Shown here: positions 53,406 to 64,000 of the stretch, piece after piece
How the letters are laid out: every line of letters starts with the position of its first letter
How positions within the stretch are numbered: the first letter of the stretch is position 1
NCBI GenBank assembly: GCA_038373885.1
Contig: JAWZYV010013537.1
Span: 1-64,000 of the forward strand
Direction: 5' to 3'
DNA: 64,000 bases
Source: Cheiracanthium punctorium
Lineage: Eukaryota; Arthropoda; Arachnida; Araneae; Cheiracanthiidae
Notes under the pieces: generated by a model
Databases searched by the model: none
Told to the model about the DNA's origin: nothing
Seen by the model: the letters and a program-made list of their open reading frames with translations, nothing else
Made by a program: the position numbers and the translations under genes

Positions 53406-55194
53406 ATATTGTTTCAGCCAAAATGTCTTTTTACTTCTTTGTTCAAAGTAAAAAAGGTACAGTCGTTTCACATTTATCGGGGTCTGGCATAGTCGCATAC
53501 TATCTATTGTCTTCATATTTGCTTCCGGGTATGAAGCATCAAAAAGTAATTGCATGCGATAGAATCTCCTAGCAAATTACTTTAAGGTGATTCTTTTAAG
53601 AAATCATTCAACTTTTGAACAGCTTTTTAAAGAATTGCTCATACTAGAGATTCAGAAAATTTTGAGAGAGACTCTTCACAGGCGGTATTGAATTCATATG
53701 AACGTTCACCTAATAAAAGTTTTGAAACATTCTCAAAAAAAAAAAAAAAAAAAAAAACTTAAACATAAGATATTTTGCAGTATTTCTCTACATGGGAGCG
53801 AATCGGCTCATTTTGGGAGGCGATTTATCTGCTAAAGATTTTTTTCTGATTACATTAAGACATATAAGTTTACTGCTAATATGAGTTCATACTACAGTTT
53901 ATGAAGTGATATTATATTTTTCGAGTATCTAATATAACTGGTTTGTTTTTATAGCTATTCAAAAAATTTTAGGGACGTAGGCAATTCGGAGGGGGGGGGG
54001 GGGAATTTGAATTTTTGTTAACTGGATGCTAAATATCAGGCTTTTTCGTGGGAAATTCTGCCTTTTGCAGCTTTCCTCCCCTCCATATTGTTTTCTGGAT
54101 ACATGCCTGCTAGGAGGGATAGTTGCGAGATATATAATCATTATTTATAATATTTTTTTAATGGTTTAGTGTTTCCCTGAATAAATTTAATATCGCAAGC
54201 TCCATGGCGCTCCACAAAAACCCGTCTCCCTTGAAGAAGCTTTGAGGGTGCCACCTTCACTATTTGTTTATATGTACGTATCGTATGTCACACTGCAGTA
54301 CAAAATGCACAGATGCACTTGAAATGTTTGTATTGTTGGTTATCTTTCACAATGTAAGTAATACGGCATCATTTTGCAATAACTGCAAATTGGAGGGCAC
54401 TTTTGTAGAAACAAATTTATTGAGAATTCAAGGGGAGAAGAAGGAATCGTGCATAATGAACACATAATTTATCTCTTTTATTAAATACATGATATTAATT
54501 CTGTGTTGTTTTTATTCTTGTGAGTTTCTGAAAGCTAAGGACCCATAGAAATTTTTTATGAATGCCATTCACACGCAAACTATATACCAAATGAGAATCC
54601 TCTCAAATCCGCTCTTGCGTCACTGATTAGCACAAGTGGCATACAGCTGCAATTAGAGTTCACGAAACCCGGGGTAAACCTCAATTAAGGCACCCCCTTG
54701 TCATGGAATCATAACTGATTTTGGCCCCCTTGCCGCCCTTTCCTTAGTTGCGGCCTTGGGTTGAATCACTAGAGGTATAAGTTGTAATGCAGGCTGATTT
54801 TTTAAATTACAGAAATATTAATTCATCTTTTCCATAAAGTTTTTGCTTTCATTTGTGTGTATAAAAATGTAAAGCTATTAGAAAAAATATAATCAACTGA
54901 AATTTTGTTGAAAAAGCAAACATATGTCCAAACATTCCCTCCGAGCTACCCACAAAAATTTTCTAAAGCAGCCGTCTCTGAAAGGAATGTAGGAATGGGT
55001 TTGTGTTTTGAGTTGAAGGGAGGGGGGTTAAATAAAATATGTGAGAAACAAGTAAGCGTCCAAAAGGGTGTCTGTGATTCTACACAAACGTAAAACGTAT
55101 AAGCAAAGCTTTTTTGGGGAGGATGGGGGGTCACAGGGAGATACGTAACCCCCTGTGCCCTCCCCCATCTCTACGCCATTTATATTTTTTTAGC
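53406..55194. other. No firm gene; MITE-like debris
   Basis: An A-run lies at 53738-53757 and a G-run at 53990-54002. A weak plus-strand exon candidate is at 54298-54353 (see findings). Near 55108-55180, GGATGGGGGGTCACAGGG followed by CCCTGTGCCCTCCCCCATC forms a GC-rich hairpin related to the tandem units at 56.5 kb. Confidence 0.4.
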
Positions 55195-55548
55195 GACGAA
55201 TAATAAAACCTACTATTTTGAACACCAATTTTTCGAGAAGGAAAATCAAACTTTTCATCTGGAACACAAATGTTAGTCAAAACGTCATGTTTTTCACAAT
55301 CTTTTAATGCTTCTCCTGAGCTTCTTTTATAAGATGATATATCCTTGATGTGCCGTTCTTCTCTTGTAAAATTCGGAACTCCTGAAACGGTGGCAACATT
55401 GGCGTCATCCGATTTAAGAAAATGAATATCAATTTCATTTGAAGGTTCCGCAGTTGTAATTTCTGCTCCATTTTCTTCATTACAGACTTTTTTTCCTCTT
55501 TACGTCAAAGAAGCTTGTGATTTTGTTTAATTTACGTTTTCCACTCAT
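55195..55548 (-). pseudogene. hAT transposase N-terminal fragment (ZMYM1-like type)
   Basis: On the minus strand an ATG (55548-55546) starts MSGKRKLNKITSFFDVKRKK. After a one-base shift in an A-run, a single frame of about 105 codons runs to 55195, ending in DEKFDFPSRKIGVQNSRFYY. A short 'M-(S)-x-K-R-x-L-x-x-F-F' start, an acidic low-complexity linker and 'FP-x-R-x-x-G-x-Q-x-R-x-F' just before the TTF-type zinc finger is the usual N-terminus of ZMYM1-like hAT transposases. The zinc finger and catalytic domain are absent. The fragment ends at the GC-rich MITE near 55180. Confidence 0.6.
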
Positions 55549-55702
55549 AGTGGAAAAGCTGATAATTTACGCTTTCCCTAGAAACTTAAAATATCTTAAA
55601 AAATCAACAATAAAATATTTTAACTAATAATAACTAAATAACTAATAAAGATTCAAAAATAACTAACTAATAATAATAACGAAAAACTAATATAGCTGCG
55701 AT
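55549..55702. other. No gene seen
   Basis: AT-rich with AACTAATAA repeats up to the target duplication at 55695. Confidence 0.5.
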
Positions 55703-55886
55703 CAGGGCTGTACCCGGGGGGGCTAGTCCTATGGGTCCGGACGCCCCCCCCCCCCAAAATTATCACAATATCTATATATTTATATGTGCGTGAGAGTATA
55801 TTTATATATAATATGATGATATTCAATAAGTCAGACCCCCCGAAATGTCGGACACCCTCCAAAATTATTTCCTGGGTACGGCTCTG
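55703..55886. mobile_element. hAT-type MITE, 184 bp
   Basis: Exact 8-bp duplication GCTGCGAT at 55695-55702 and 55887-55894. Ends CAGGGCTGTACCCGGGG and, reversed, CAGAGCCGTACCCAGGA. No coding. Removing it restores a continuous minus-strand frame of about 50 codons in the flank, which has no known motif. Confidence 0.9.
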
Positions 55887-56439
55887 GCTGCGATAACGAA
55901 ATGAAAAAGAAGGAATATAAATGGCAATTTCCGCTCGTGCTCTTTGAGATACTGAATGTCGCTCGGATTCCAAGACAGCTATCCTATCAACTAAATGACC
56001 AGTGAAAACGTGAAGGTCACCCTTTGTATGCAATACCCTAGTTATACCCCCCACATACTGGTGCCCCCTGCGCTAACCACAAAACCCTCCGGGGTTGCAG
56101 CTTTTCTCTCATTCTAGTGGACAAGGTCAGTGTTTCTCTCCTTGAGACCCCATCTGCTTACTTAAAACGGAAACTGTAAAAAGATAATAGAAAAAGACAT
56201 TCTCTGAAAATAATTCACAGACAATTAATAAAACCTTTTCGCGCTTAAATGTAGTAACAATTTTCTAATTTTTTGGGTTTTTTTTCATTTTAGTACTTGA
56301 TCTGGGGGGGGGGGGGTTAGCCCCCATAGCCCCCCCCCGGGGTTGCGCCAATGCTTCCGGCGATTGATCACGTGGTGCACTACGCGCAGAAGTGAGGGAA
56401 GAAGACAATTGAAGGGGTTTGCTATTCTTGCCGGTGTGC
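55887..56439. other. No gene; G/C-run block
   Basis: A minus-strand segment (GGITRVLHTKGDLHVFTGHL, near 55980-56045) is open but unrecognised. At 56306-56345 a G-run and C-run pair (GGGGGTTAGCCCCC, CCCCCCGGGGTTGCG), like a hAT MITE end. Confidence 0.4.
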
Positions 56440-56531
56440 GGAAAAAACGCGAACGGAAAAAACGCGAACGGTAAAAACGCCCACGGAAAAAACGCCAAAC
56501 GGAAAAAACGCGAACGGTAAAAACGCCAACA
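56440..56531 (+). repeat. Minisatellite M, plus orientation
   Basis: Six units of 15-16 bases: GAAAAAACGCGAACG, the same again, GTAAAAACGCCCACG, GAAAAAACGCCAAACG, GAAAAAACGCGAACG, GTAAAAACGCCAAC. The unit order is mirrored at 60351-60490. Confidence 0.9.
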
Positions 56532-56550
56532 TTATTCATTTAACATATGA

Positions 56551-57480
56551 ACTATAGGCGTATCGTCGGTTGGGGGAGGGGGGGCACAGGAGGTCACGTG
56601 TCCCCCTGTGCCCCCCCTGAACAATTTCGTCAATTTTTAAAAAAAATAAACATGTTTGAAATTTTAAAGAAACCTTTCTTTTCTGCTCTTAAATTCGATA
56701 TGTGACCCCCTCAAATGTTTCCTGTGCACCCCCAAAATTTCAGTAGGTCTGGAGCAGTGATGAGCCTTCCTTAGGAAGCTATTGTTAATAGGTTTTCCTA
56801 AGAGTACAATACATATGAACCATAGGCGTAGGGTCGAAGAGGGGGGCACAGGGGGGGCCTGCCCCCCCGAACAATTTCGTCAATTTTTAAAAAAGTAAAC
56901 ATGTTTGAAATTTTATAGAAACTTTTCTTTTCTGCTCTAAAATTCGATATGTGACCCCCTCAAATGTTTCCTGTGCAGCACCCCCAAAATTTCAGTAGGT
57001 CTGGAGCAGTGATGAGCCTTCCTTAGGAAGCTATTGTTAATAGGTTTTCCTAAGAGTACAATACATTCGAACCATAGGCGTAGGGTCGAAGAGGGGGGCA
57101 CAGGGGGGGCTGTATCCCCCTTTCCTCCCACTTCGTCTAAAAATATTTAAACGGACGTTTGTTTTAAAATATAAAAGAAATTTCCTTTTCTGCTCTTAAA
57201 TTCGACATGTGACCTCCTCAACTCTTCATGTGACCCTCCAAATTTTCAGTTGGTCTGGGAGCGGTGATAATCCTTGTCTAAAAAAGCTATTGTTATCAGG
57301 TTTTCTAAGCATATTGTACATATGAACTATCGCAATCGGGAGAGGGGGTTACAGGGGGGGGGGTGTCCCCTCTGTCCCCAAATCTTTTTATTTTAAACAT
57401 TTGTTTGATGGGTCGTTTTAACCGTTCCACTTAAAAATGCAAAAAGAAACTCCAGTCTGTGACTTGAGAGAATATTTGTT
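56551..57480. repeat. Tandem array of about 255-bp units, four copies
   Basis: Units start at about 56551, 56819, 57071 and 57324 with ATAGGCGTA(G)GGTCG, GGGGGGCACAGGG, then CCCCCTGTGCCC or an equivalent. They share TTCGATATGTGACCCCCTC, AAATTTTCAGT-GGTCTGG and GGAAGCTATTGTTAATAGG. Copies 2 and 3 are nearly identical; 1 and 4 are more diverged. The minus-strand frames here are repeats of each other. Confidence 0.9.
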
Positions 57481-58014
57481 TTTCTTTAAAAAAAAATTTA
57501 AATTAAAATTTAAAAAAAAAAAACTTTTCACTGTCAGACTAGCTTAATTTGAACAAGGTCATTTTTTAAGCGATTCGTTTAAACAATTTTTCTCATTCCC
57601 AATAGGTTGTGGTTTTAAATTCTTTCTAAATACTAGGTTTTCTTTAAAATATTTATTTATTTATTTTTATTTTTAATGCAATGCAAAGTATTTTATGTAA
57701 AAATGTTTTATTCGTTGAGCGAAAGTGAATAGTATTTTCCCTTTTCTTAATAATACTCTCACAGTTTTACATCAAGTTATATTAATTGTTATAATAGATT
57801 TATTGTATCTTTTTTTTTTTCTTTCTTTCTTGCTGTATTTTATTCATATATGAATAGTTCAATATTTGATAAGTTATGCATCTAAATATTCATACTTTAT
57901 CAGTCTTGCGTATTTTAGCAAGTTTTTTTTCAGTTTATCGTAAAAGTTTAATAAGCGGTAAGTTTTATAAAGAAGAGAGACAATTAGTAAAAGACTAATG
58001 TATAGGTATAGGGT
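57481..58014. other. No gene seen
   Basis: Very AT-rich with A-runs and T-runs. Confidence 0.55.
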
Positions 58015-58110
58015 TCTGGCTTACCGCGCGGCCATTTTCTCCATCTGTAATGTGAATTCGGGTTAGGACCCCTACAAAAGTCCTCCACCCAAGGCATGCC
58101 TAAATTAAGC
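58015..58110 (+). repeat. SINE family A, partial copy 4
   Basis: Holds GTGAATTCGGGTTAGGACCC, then CTACAAAAGTCCTCCACCC and AAGGCATGCC, the body of family A without the head. A younger SINE has inserted just downstream. Confidence 0.5.
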
Positions 58111-58128
58111 AGTCAATCCTTGTGCAGA

Positions 58129-58417
58129 AGGGGCCGTGGTAGCCCAGTGGTTAAGGCGTTGGACTCTTAACCGGAAGGTTTGGGTTCGATACCGGCGTAC
58201 CACTAAAGACCACCGTGTACATGCGGCGTACGTGCACGTTAAATCCGTGGTTCCGAAAGTCCTCTCGGCGGTCGCTAGCAGTTTCCGAGGGGTGCCAATA
58301 TTCAGAAGTCCCCCCCACCTTCTGATGAGGTTCCAAATTCTGGCGGGAAATTACGGGAAGGACGTATAGGTAGCTCTAAGACACATTCAGTGACGCGAGC
58401 TGTCCTCGCCTGGCAAA
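58129..58417 (+). repeat. SINE family B, recent tRNA-derived insertion
   Basis: Flanked by a 15-bp duplication CAATCCTTGTG(C/T)AGA (58114-58128 and 58418-58432), 14 of 15 identical. The head has an A box (TAGCCCAGTGGTTAAGG), a tRNA-like anticodon arm with CTCTTAA (Lys-CTT-like) and a perfect B box (GGTTCGATACC). The body, with ACGTGCACGTTAAATCCGTG and GTCCTCTCGGCGG, is unlike family A. It is not a tRNA gene because the anticodon stem pairs badly. Confidence 0.85.
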
Positions 58418-58432
58418 CAATCCTTGTGTAGA

Positions 58433-60350
58433 TCTGCCACAAAACATAAATAACTTTCATGATAATTTACAGTGACAGTAAAAAGTTTAATATATTTAAT
58501 ATTAAATAAAAATCATAATCACTTCCAAACACTGTTATCGAGGTTGTCCTAAAAAGCCTGACCTATGGAGTTTCCTTCTTTAAATGTTAATCATAGACAT
58601 ATAGAATAAATTACACAGTTATTTTATGGAATCAAATAAAATTTTCTGAATATTAAATGTAAATAAATAGAAACATGTATTTTTTATACAGCCCTCTTTC
58701 TTCTAAGAAGGCTTACAGATATGTTTAATCAAAGTTGGTGAGGGGCAATAAGCTTTGCTATATCAATAATAGCAAAAATATAATTATTAAAACTATTCTA
58801 ACAAAACTAATTAACCATTAATTTTAATCAGTGTTATAAATAGCCAATATTTTATATTTTAAGAAATAAGTTTTAAATCATTTTTAAAAAGTTTCCTGTA
58901 AAAAGGGGTGTTTAGCATTTATAAATGAAAATTTGTTTGAAAAGTTACAATTACACTAACATTTATTTTAAGAGTTTATTTTAAGTTATTTTTATTAGTT
59001 GTTGACTTATTAATACCATGACTTAATCAAAAAAGCATTTTTAAAATAAGAGTATTCATGCTTAAAATGAATATTTCAAAAAACAAAAATATGTATACAT
59101 AAATATATACTGATAAATCAAAATAAGATCTTGCACTTATAAAAAGAAAGCCAGTAAACATAAGCCATGGTTGGTAAGGAATAAACTGAAGGTCAGAATT
59201 TATTACAGAGAACGTGCATGTTAAAACGGTGTGATAGGATATTCTTTTTTAGGGTGGTCTTGGTAGGTGAGAGATGGTACTTAAAATTTTCGCAATTGCT
59301 ACAATTTGTTGCGGAATGACTAGTTCTGGTCCTTGTCCTAAGAATACAAACAAATTGAACATTCAGTTTGTTAAATTAGTAAATAATTAATTAAACTTGG
59401 TAAATTAATAATTCATTAATTAAACTATTTCTCTATTTTATTATGTTCAGGAGAATTTTTAAATCTCGTGCATTTTTAGTCTCCCCTTTTAAAGGTGAGA
59501 AGGTGTAAAGGCAAACACTCCCCCCCCCAATTCTTAAAAAAAAAAATGTGATCAATTTCAGTTAATTATAGGCACATGGCTCTAATCTACTAAATATTTT
59601 GATTTTAATTTGTATATGTTTTAATGTCATTTATATAATTTATTACTATTTAGATCACATAAAACTAGGAAATAAAAATGAGTTAAATACTCTTAGCAGA
59701 GAAAAATCAAATGATTACGAGTTTAAATTTCATTCAAATTTAAATAAATCGTTTGAAATCAATTGCGCTTTAACGCTAAAAATACCCTTTTAAATAATTT
59801 TGAATATTTTGTATTAAAAAAAATCTCAATACAATGATTGTATCTTTCTCAACAGAATAATTGATATAAAAATTAATTTTTTAAACTGTGATAAAATATA
59901 TTTATTACCGCACAGCTTTTAAATGTTTTTCTGGATATAATATTCTTGAATGTAAAATCTGTGCAGTACGAATCTCAATCTCAAAAAAAAAACCTGTTTG
60001 TTCATGTTGCCTTAGGCGTCCCGTACGCTATCTCCCATAGTCCCCATTGTCCGGGGAATCTCCCCTATTTCTTTCTTGGTAGAGACACGGCTTTCATGAC
60101 CTTGACAAGTAGCATGACTAGCTAAAAGCAATTCCTTTTTATTTAATGTTGTAAATTTCCCTGATTAATATGAAGATATATGTTCTCAAAATGTAAAAAG
60201 TGGCTCCTTTACTTCAAAAACGTAAAAATTTTGGGGCAGGCCAATATTTGATTAAATACCATTATCGTATTGACTACAAAACAAAATAAGTTCATGTCAA
60301 TATTTAAATAAAAGTTATTATTCTGAAGGGGGGGGGGGTTCTTTTTTTTC
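58433..60350. other. No gene seen
   Basis: Very AT-rich, low complexity in places, with a C-run near 59519. The plus-strand frame at 59599-59793 has no motif. Confidence 0.55.
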
Positions 60351-60490
60351 TGGTTCGCGTTTTTTCCGGTTCGCGTTTTTTCCGTTTGGCGTTTTTTCCG
60401 TTCGCGTTTTTACCGTTCGCGTTTTTTCCGTTTGGCGTTTTTTCCGTTCGCGTTTTTACCGTTCGCGTTTTTTCCGTTCGCGTTTTTTCC
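60351..60490 (-). repeat. Minisatellite M, inverted copy
   Basis: Nine units read on the minus strand in the order G, G, T, N, G, T, N, G, G (G = GAAAAAACGCGAACG, T = GTAAAAACGCGAACG, N = GAAAAAACGCCAAACG). The first six follow the same order as the array at 56440-56531. A G-run lies just left. Confidence 0.9.
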
Positions 60491-62820
60491 TACATTCGCT
60501 TTGCCTGACCTTGTACATCCTTCTTCCTTTTTATCTCAGTATTCAGAGGCGCAGAGAGCCCAGTCAGGGCCCCGGGGATAAAATCTTCGGTATCCCTTTG
60601 CTATCCAGAAACCCTTTCGATCAGGCCCTTATTTTCAACTACGCCTATTAGGCCCGGGCCTAGGTCCCCCCGAATATTGGATTCCCCGAAGACAAAATCT
60701 CAATTCAATATTTCTTAATTTATCTTTTTTAATTGCAGATTTTTTATAACCTTTCTATCCTTTCAAATGTTTTCAAACAATACTTTAAACAAGTATTCAG
60801 TCTGCTCGAAGATTGGATGACATTTATAGCCAGGGGTAGAAAAAAGTTGTAAATTCTTTTTCTGCTTTTTAAACTATTTCAGCAGTTCTAGTCAACAATA
60901 GATCACTCTAATTTTGAACTTGGAGTGAGGAACTTTGAGGTGATGGCAGCCATTCAGAGCGATATGCAATCGGGGATGGACTTCGTGCAAAAGCCAACTT
61001 TCAGTGGGTATTTCAGTGGTGTAAAAGCGAAACATGGTATACAAGCCCCTCATGAACAAGATTGGAAGGATGAACCACTGGAACGCGCAAGACTGCAAAA
61101 GCAATTGACGAATTGATGACTAAGACTTTATCCAGTTTTGTGATGAAAAACACAGACATGTTTTATAGCCTATTATGTACCGGCAAGGAGTTCCTGTAAA
61201 TAGATCCTGAGCATTGGGAACTATTTATTACGAGCGAGGCTTCGAAATAGCTAAGAAATCGAGAATTATGAACTACAATGCCGAGCGTGGCGAGACCTTT
61301 ACCCAAGCATTTGCAAAAGACTATCGTTAAGAAAGAAGAGCAGAAAGTGTCTGCTTAAAGTGATTCAGGAATATCAAAAAAAAGTACCGAGATTGCTATA
61401 AAAGTTCCCTCAGAAATTAATTTCACACCTACTGAATGAGTGGTTACATATTGCGTGCATTTGATATGTTTAGTATATTTTTCCGCATTTGATTTGTATT
61501 TCATGTTTTTCCTGTATTTCATTTGTTTTTCATCTTTTTCCTTGTATATACTTTCTTATTTCATAGAAATAAAATATATATAATGGTAACCTTATTATTA
61601 ACTACGCATCCTTGCGCATTTTTGTGAATAAGTATCACGTAATTTGAATACGTCTGCGCGACCTGTAAATATAAATATATTTTGCCAAAATTTTACACAA
61701 GTTATCATGGTGCATAGTGGCACAAAATGAGAGGGTGAGATAAACAAAAATACAAAGTTCATTTTTTTCCATAGACTTCTGAAGCACCCTAATACACACA
61801 ATACAATTTTTTTATAGTAAACTTGTACTAATGTGTTCTGCAGAATGAGTGAGATTACACATTATTAATTAAAAATCGTTTTTAAGTTGACATGCTTGGC
61901 GAGTTCGCCCGCATAAAATCATTTATGCTTTTAGAATACAGCAGAAATGCTATTTGCAGAATCGCGTGTATTTTAAAAACATGAAATGACATGCAAATTA
62001 CGTAAGTTTTATGCCATATAAAAAGCATAAGGAAGAGTTACGTCCAAATGTGTTTCTTAAAGTTGGTAAATTTTACAATCGTACGTTTATTCGTTTGGAT
62101 GTATGTTACTCAAGCACGCAGAAACAGCTAAACGGATTTGGATAAAACTTGTAATGAAGATACAGCTTATACCCTGGATTAACGTATAGTCAATATTTCA
62201 TGCAAAATAGTTCTTTTACAGAGACTCTAAAAATAATTCTAATAATATTACGCTCTACGGACGTCTTTGTAACTATTTAACCGATTTAAAACTTTCTTTT
62301 AAGTGATAGAAAGTTACTCCATTCCTGAGTATCATAGGCTATCAGGTTGGGGCTAGTTTCTGGTTTATATTTTAGTGAACCTAATTTTGGTGTTTGGAGG
62401 TCAGTAGCAGAGAGACAACACACTTTTATGATCACGTGCACAACTTACTTGACTTGACAGACGACTAATTGCGAATTCAAATACGACGCAGTTTAAGAGA
62501 ACAAGAAACGGTCTGCGATTTTATGATTTATATCTGCTGCCAGGGGCAACTAGGGGTACGTGCCCCAGACTTGGTAGGGGGCTCCAAAATAAGTTATGGT
62601 TCCATGGGAGGGGGCCGTTCTAGTTGGTTCGTCGTGAGAGATAAACTCTCGTTGCAGTACTATCTAAGTCATTATTTCGATACCCTTCATGCATTAGAAA
62701 AATATAGCAGCAAATCACCTCATTACTTCCTACTAACAGCGTTGCTTCCAGCAATACGGAGAAGCAACGTTCGACACAGAAGGGGAACCTTCACAGCTAT
62801 TGTTTATAACGATCTGCTGA
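60491..62820. other. No firm gene; unrecognised frame at 60925-61116
   Basis: Plus strand 60925-61116 encodes MRNFEVMAAIQSDMQSGMDF and 43 further residues. Broken frames follow to about 61340 with basic patches (KKEEQK). It could be a decayed retrocopy or transposase, but I do not recognise it. At 60566-60670 GGGCCCCGG, GGCCCGGGCC words look like MITE ends. The rest is AT-rich. Confidence 0.35.
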
Positions 62821-62828
62821 TGTGCATA

Positions 62829-63014
62829 CATGGGCGCCCATAGTAATTTTCCTAGGGGGGAGGGGCAAACTTCAAAAAAATTTTCTAGAGGGGGCACATT
62901 TCAAACTTTTAATAGATTTAGTTCTGTTTTTGCCATTGTTAACATCATGAGACATTAACCTAAAACTTTAGGGGGGGCAAGTTCCCTACCTTGCCCCCCT
63001 TATGGGCGCCCATG
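62829..63014. mobile_element. hAT-type MITE, 186 bp, copy 1
   Basis: Exact 8-bp duplication TGTGCATA (62821-62828 and 63015-63022). Perfect 14-bp terminal inverted repeats CATGGGCGCCCATA, themselves palindromic (ATGGGCGCCCAT). G-rich then C-rich blocks sit inside. Same family and same length as 27871-28056, but opposite orientation. Confidence 0.95.
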
Positions 63015-63189
63015 TGTGCATATAATTCTATTTTCTAGCATTTCAAAAAATTCGTTTAAAAGTCTAGCTAAGATAATATCTTAGAATATTAGTTTTCTTT
63101 AGTACATAGTATATGTACATTCACCTAATTTATATACCCCCCCCCTTTTTTTTCGTGAAAACGTCTTCAACTCAAAACCTTACATAATT
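63015..63189. other. No gene seen
   Basis: Short interval with a C-run near 63138. Confidence 0.5.
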
Positions 63190-63492
63190 TATCAGGGGTC
63201 CGTCCAGGAATATTTTCCAGGGTCCCATTTTTGTAAAAACTGCATATTTTTGTGAGTTTCAATGCTTAATTTTGTGAATTTCAGCACTTATTTTTGTGGA
63301 TTTTCAAACCAAATTTTAATAAAAGTCACATTTTTTTGTTAATTGATGAAACACATTAAAATGTACGGTAAAATGCCAATGAAGAGCAGTTTTAATAGAC
63401 TTTATTTTTGTGAAAGGGTTCCGTTTAAATCGATAGTAATTTTGTGAAAGGGCCACAAAACGGACCCAATTTTTGTTTGTATCGACCCCTGT
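63190..63492. repeat. Possible hAT-type MITE with TTTTTGTGAA repeats
   Basis: Left TCAGGGGTCCGTCCAGGAAT and reversed right GACAGGGGTCGATACAAACA have similar starts. TTTTTGTGA or TTTTGTGAA recurs about six times between. No target duplication is visible, so the boundaries are weak. Confidence 0.4.
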
Positions 63493-64000
63493 CCCCCGCT
63501 TATGCCGAGCTTTTGGCTAATGAAATCACGCTAAAAGTCGTTCCAGCTCCTCAAATTATTAAATATCTTTTTCCACATTACTTTTCTAAAAATATTTACA
63601 ATACCACCCCCCCCCAAATAAATAATAAATAAAAATAAAATAAATAAAAATAAAAATAACGTACTGGACTCTTAAAAATTTTAAATTTTCTGTCCGAGTC
63701 AAGGAAAAACACGAACATTGAGCTCAGAATGCTGTAAATTTAACAGGTCGCTAACATTAAAGAAAGTGCTGCGGGAAGAGAGGTTACAGAAAATAGAAAT
63801 GTGCAGTGCAATCAGTTTCATTGTAATGTATTTCAAACCTCACAAAAGAGGCTTTTTAACAAGGCATAAAATGATCGTTTTTTTTTTTGGACCTACAAAC
63901 AAAACTTAAGAACATGTCATCACTAAATGACCATTAAGATTCTGTAAAAAATTGGAGTGATTTAAATGCCGAACGAGGCCCTTTTATCTCCCGTTAACTC
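63493..64000. other. No gene seen
   Basis: A C-run near 63606 and an AAATAAATAAAAATAAA tract at 63616-63657. Short frames only. Confidence 0.5.

Noticed and set aside
58133..58203. Functional tRNA-Lys gene
   Set aside because: The A and B boxes are good, but the anticodon stem does not pair, and the unit ends in a 15-bp target duplication 290 bases long in total. It is a SINE.
60925..61340. Decayed retrocopy or transposase gene
   Set aside because: I could not recognise any domain; left as an unrecognised frame without a function.

Overview
This window looks like an intergenic or intronic stretch of an AT-rich metazoan genome, probably an arthropod and possibly an arachnid. It has no dense gene layout, no operons and no long clean ORFs. 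It is crowded with decayed DNA transposons, MITEs, SINEs, foldback repeats, satellites and homopolymer runs. The arachnid guess rests on recalled resemblance of several transposase remnants to families common in spider genomes, so it is only moderately supported.

Layout. 0-5 kb: one SINE, a mariner-like fragment and two short hairpins. 5.2-11.6 kb: what appears to be one old pogo/Tigger-type transposon, with matching terminal repeats, an NRF1/YY1-like internal promoter and a surviving C-terminal coding block, riddled with later insertions. 12.5 kb: a second pogo-like C-terminus. 13.57-15.42 kb: a non-autonomous Helitron. 15.6-16.7 kb: a dead Tc1/mariner transposase. 17.2-17.9 kb: a 690-bp foldback. 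18.73-21.82 kb: a hAT-like element with terminal inverted repeats and a near-perfect 8-bp duplication. 22.19-23.47 kb: a Merlin (IS1595-like) transposon whose DDE residues are intact. 25.6-28.9 kb: nested inverted-repeat elements. 28.99-31.37 kb: a TIR element carrying a 'HALTGCD' protein, with an intron and subterminal repeats. 32.2-33.5 kb: a piggyBac-type MITE and a TA-flanked long-TIR element. 33.75 kb: a 5S-derived sequence. 35.4-42.2 kb: a large compound inverted repeat holding a roughly 145-bp satellite, with three datable insertions. 43-53 kb: a tandem-repeat family in three places, a SINE, a Helitron-like piece and hairpins. 53-64 kb: hAT MITEs, a hAT gene fragment, two inverted minisatellites and a recently inserted SINE.

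Host gene candidate. On the minus strand I see five exon-like segments at 44.9, 31.7, 16.8, 13.4 and 4.7 kb. The first has a TATA box, a short leader, a signal peptide and an AG|GTACGT donor. The others have splice-site-like borders and phases that fit together. They could be one secreted, cysteine-containing protein gene with long, transposon-filled introns. I do not recognise the protein, and the chain is an inference.

No CRISPR array, bacterial operon, phage or clearly new defence-type system is visible. The most interesting signals are the phase-consistent minus-strand exons, the TIR element with the HALTGCD protein, the compound satellite-bearing inverted repeat, the inverted minisatellites with the same unit order, and several MITEs with exact 8-bp target duplications.
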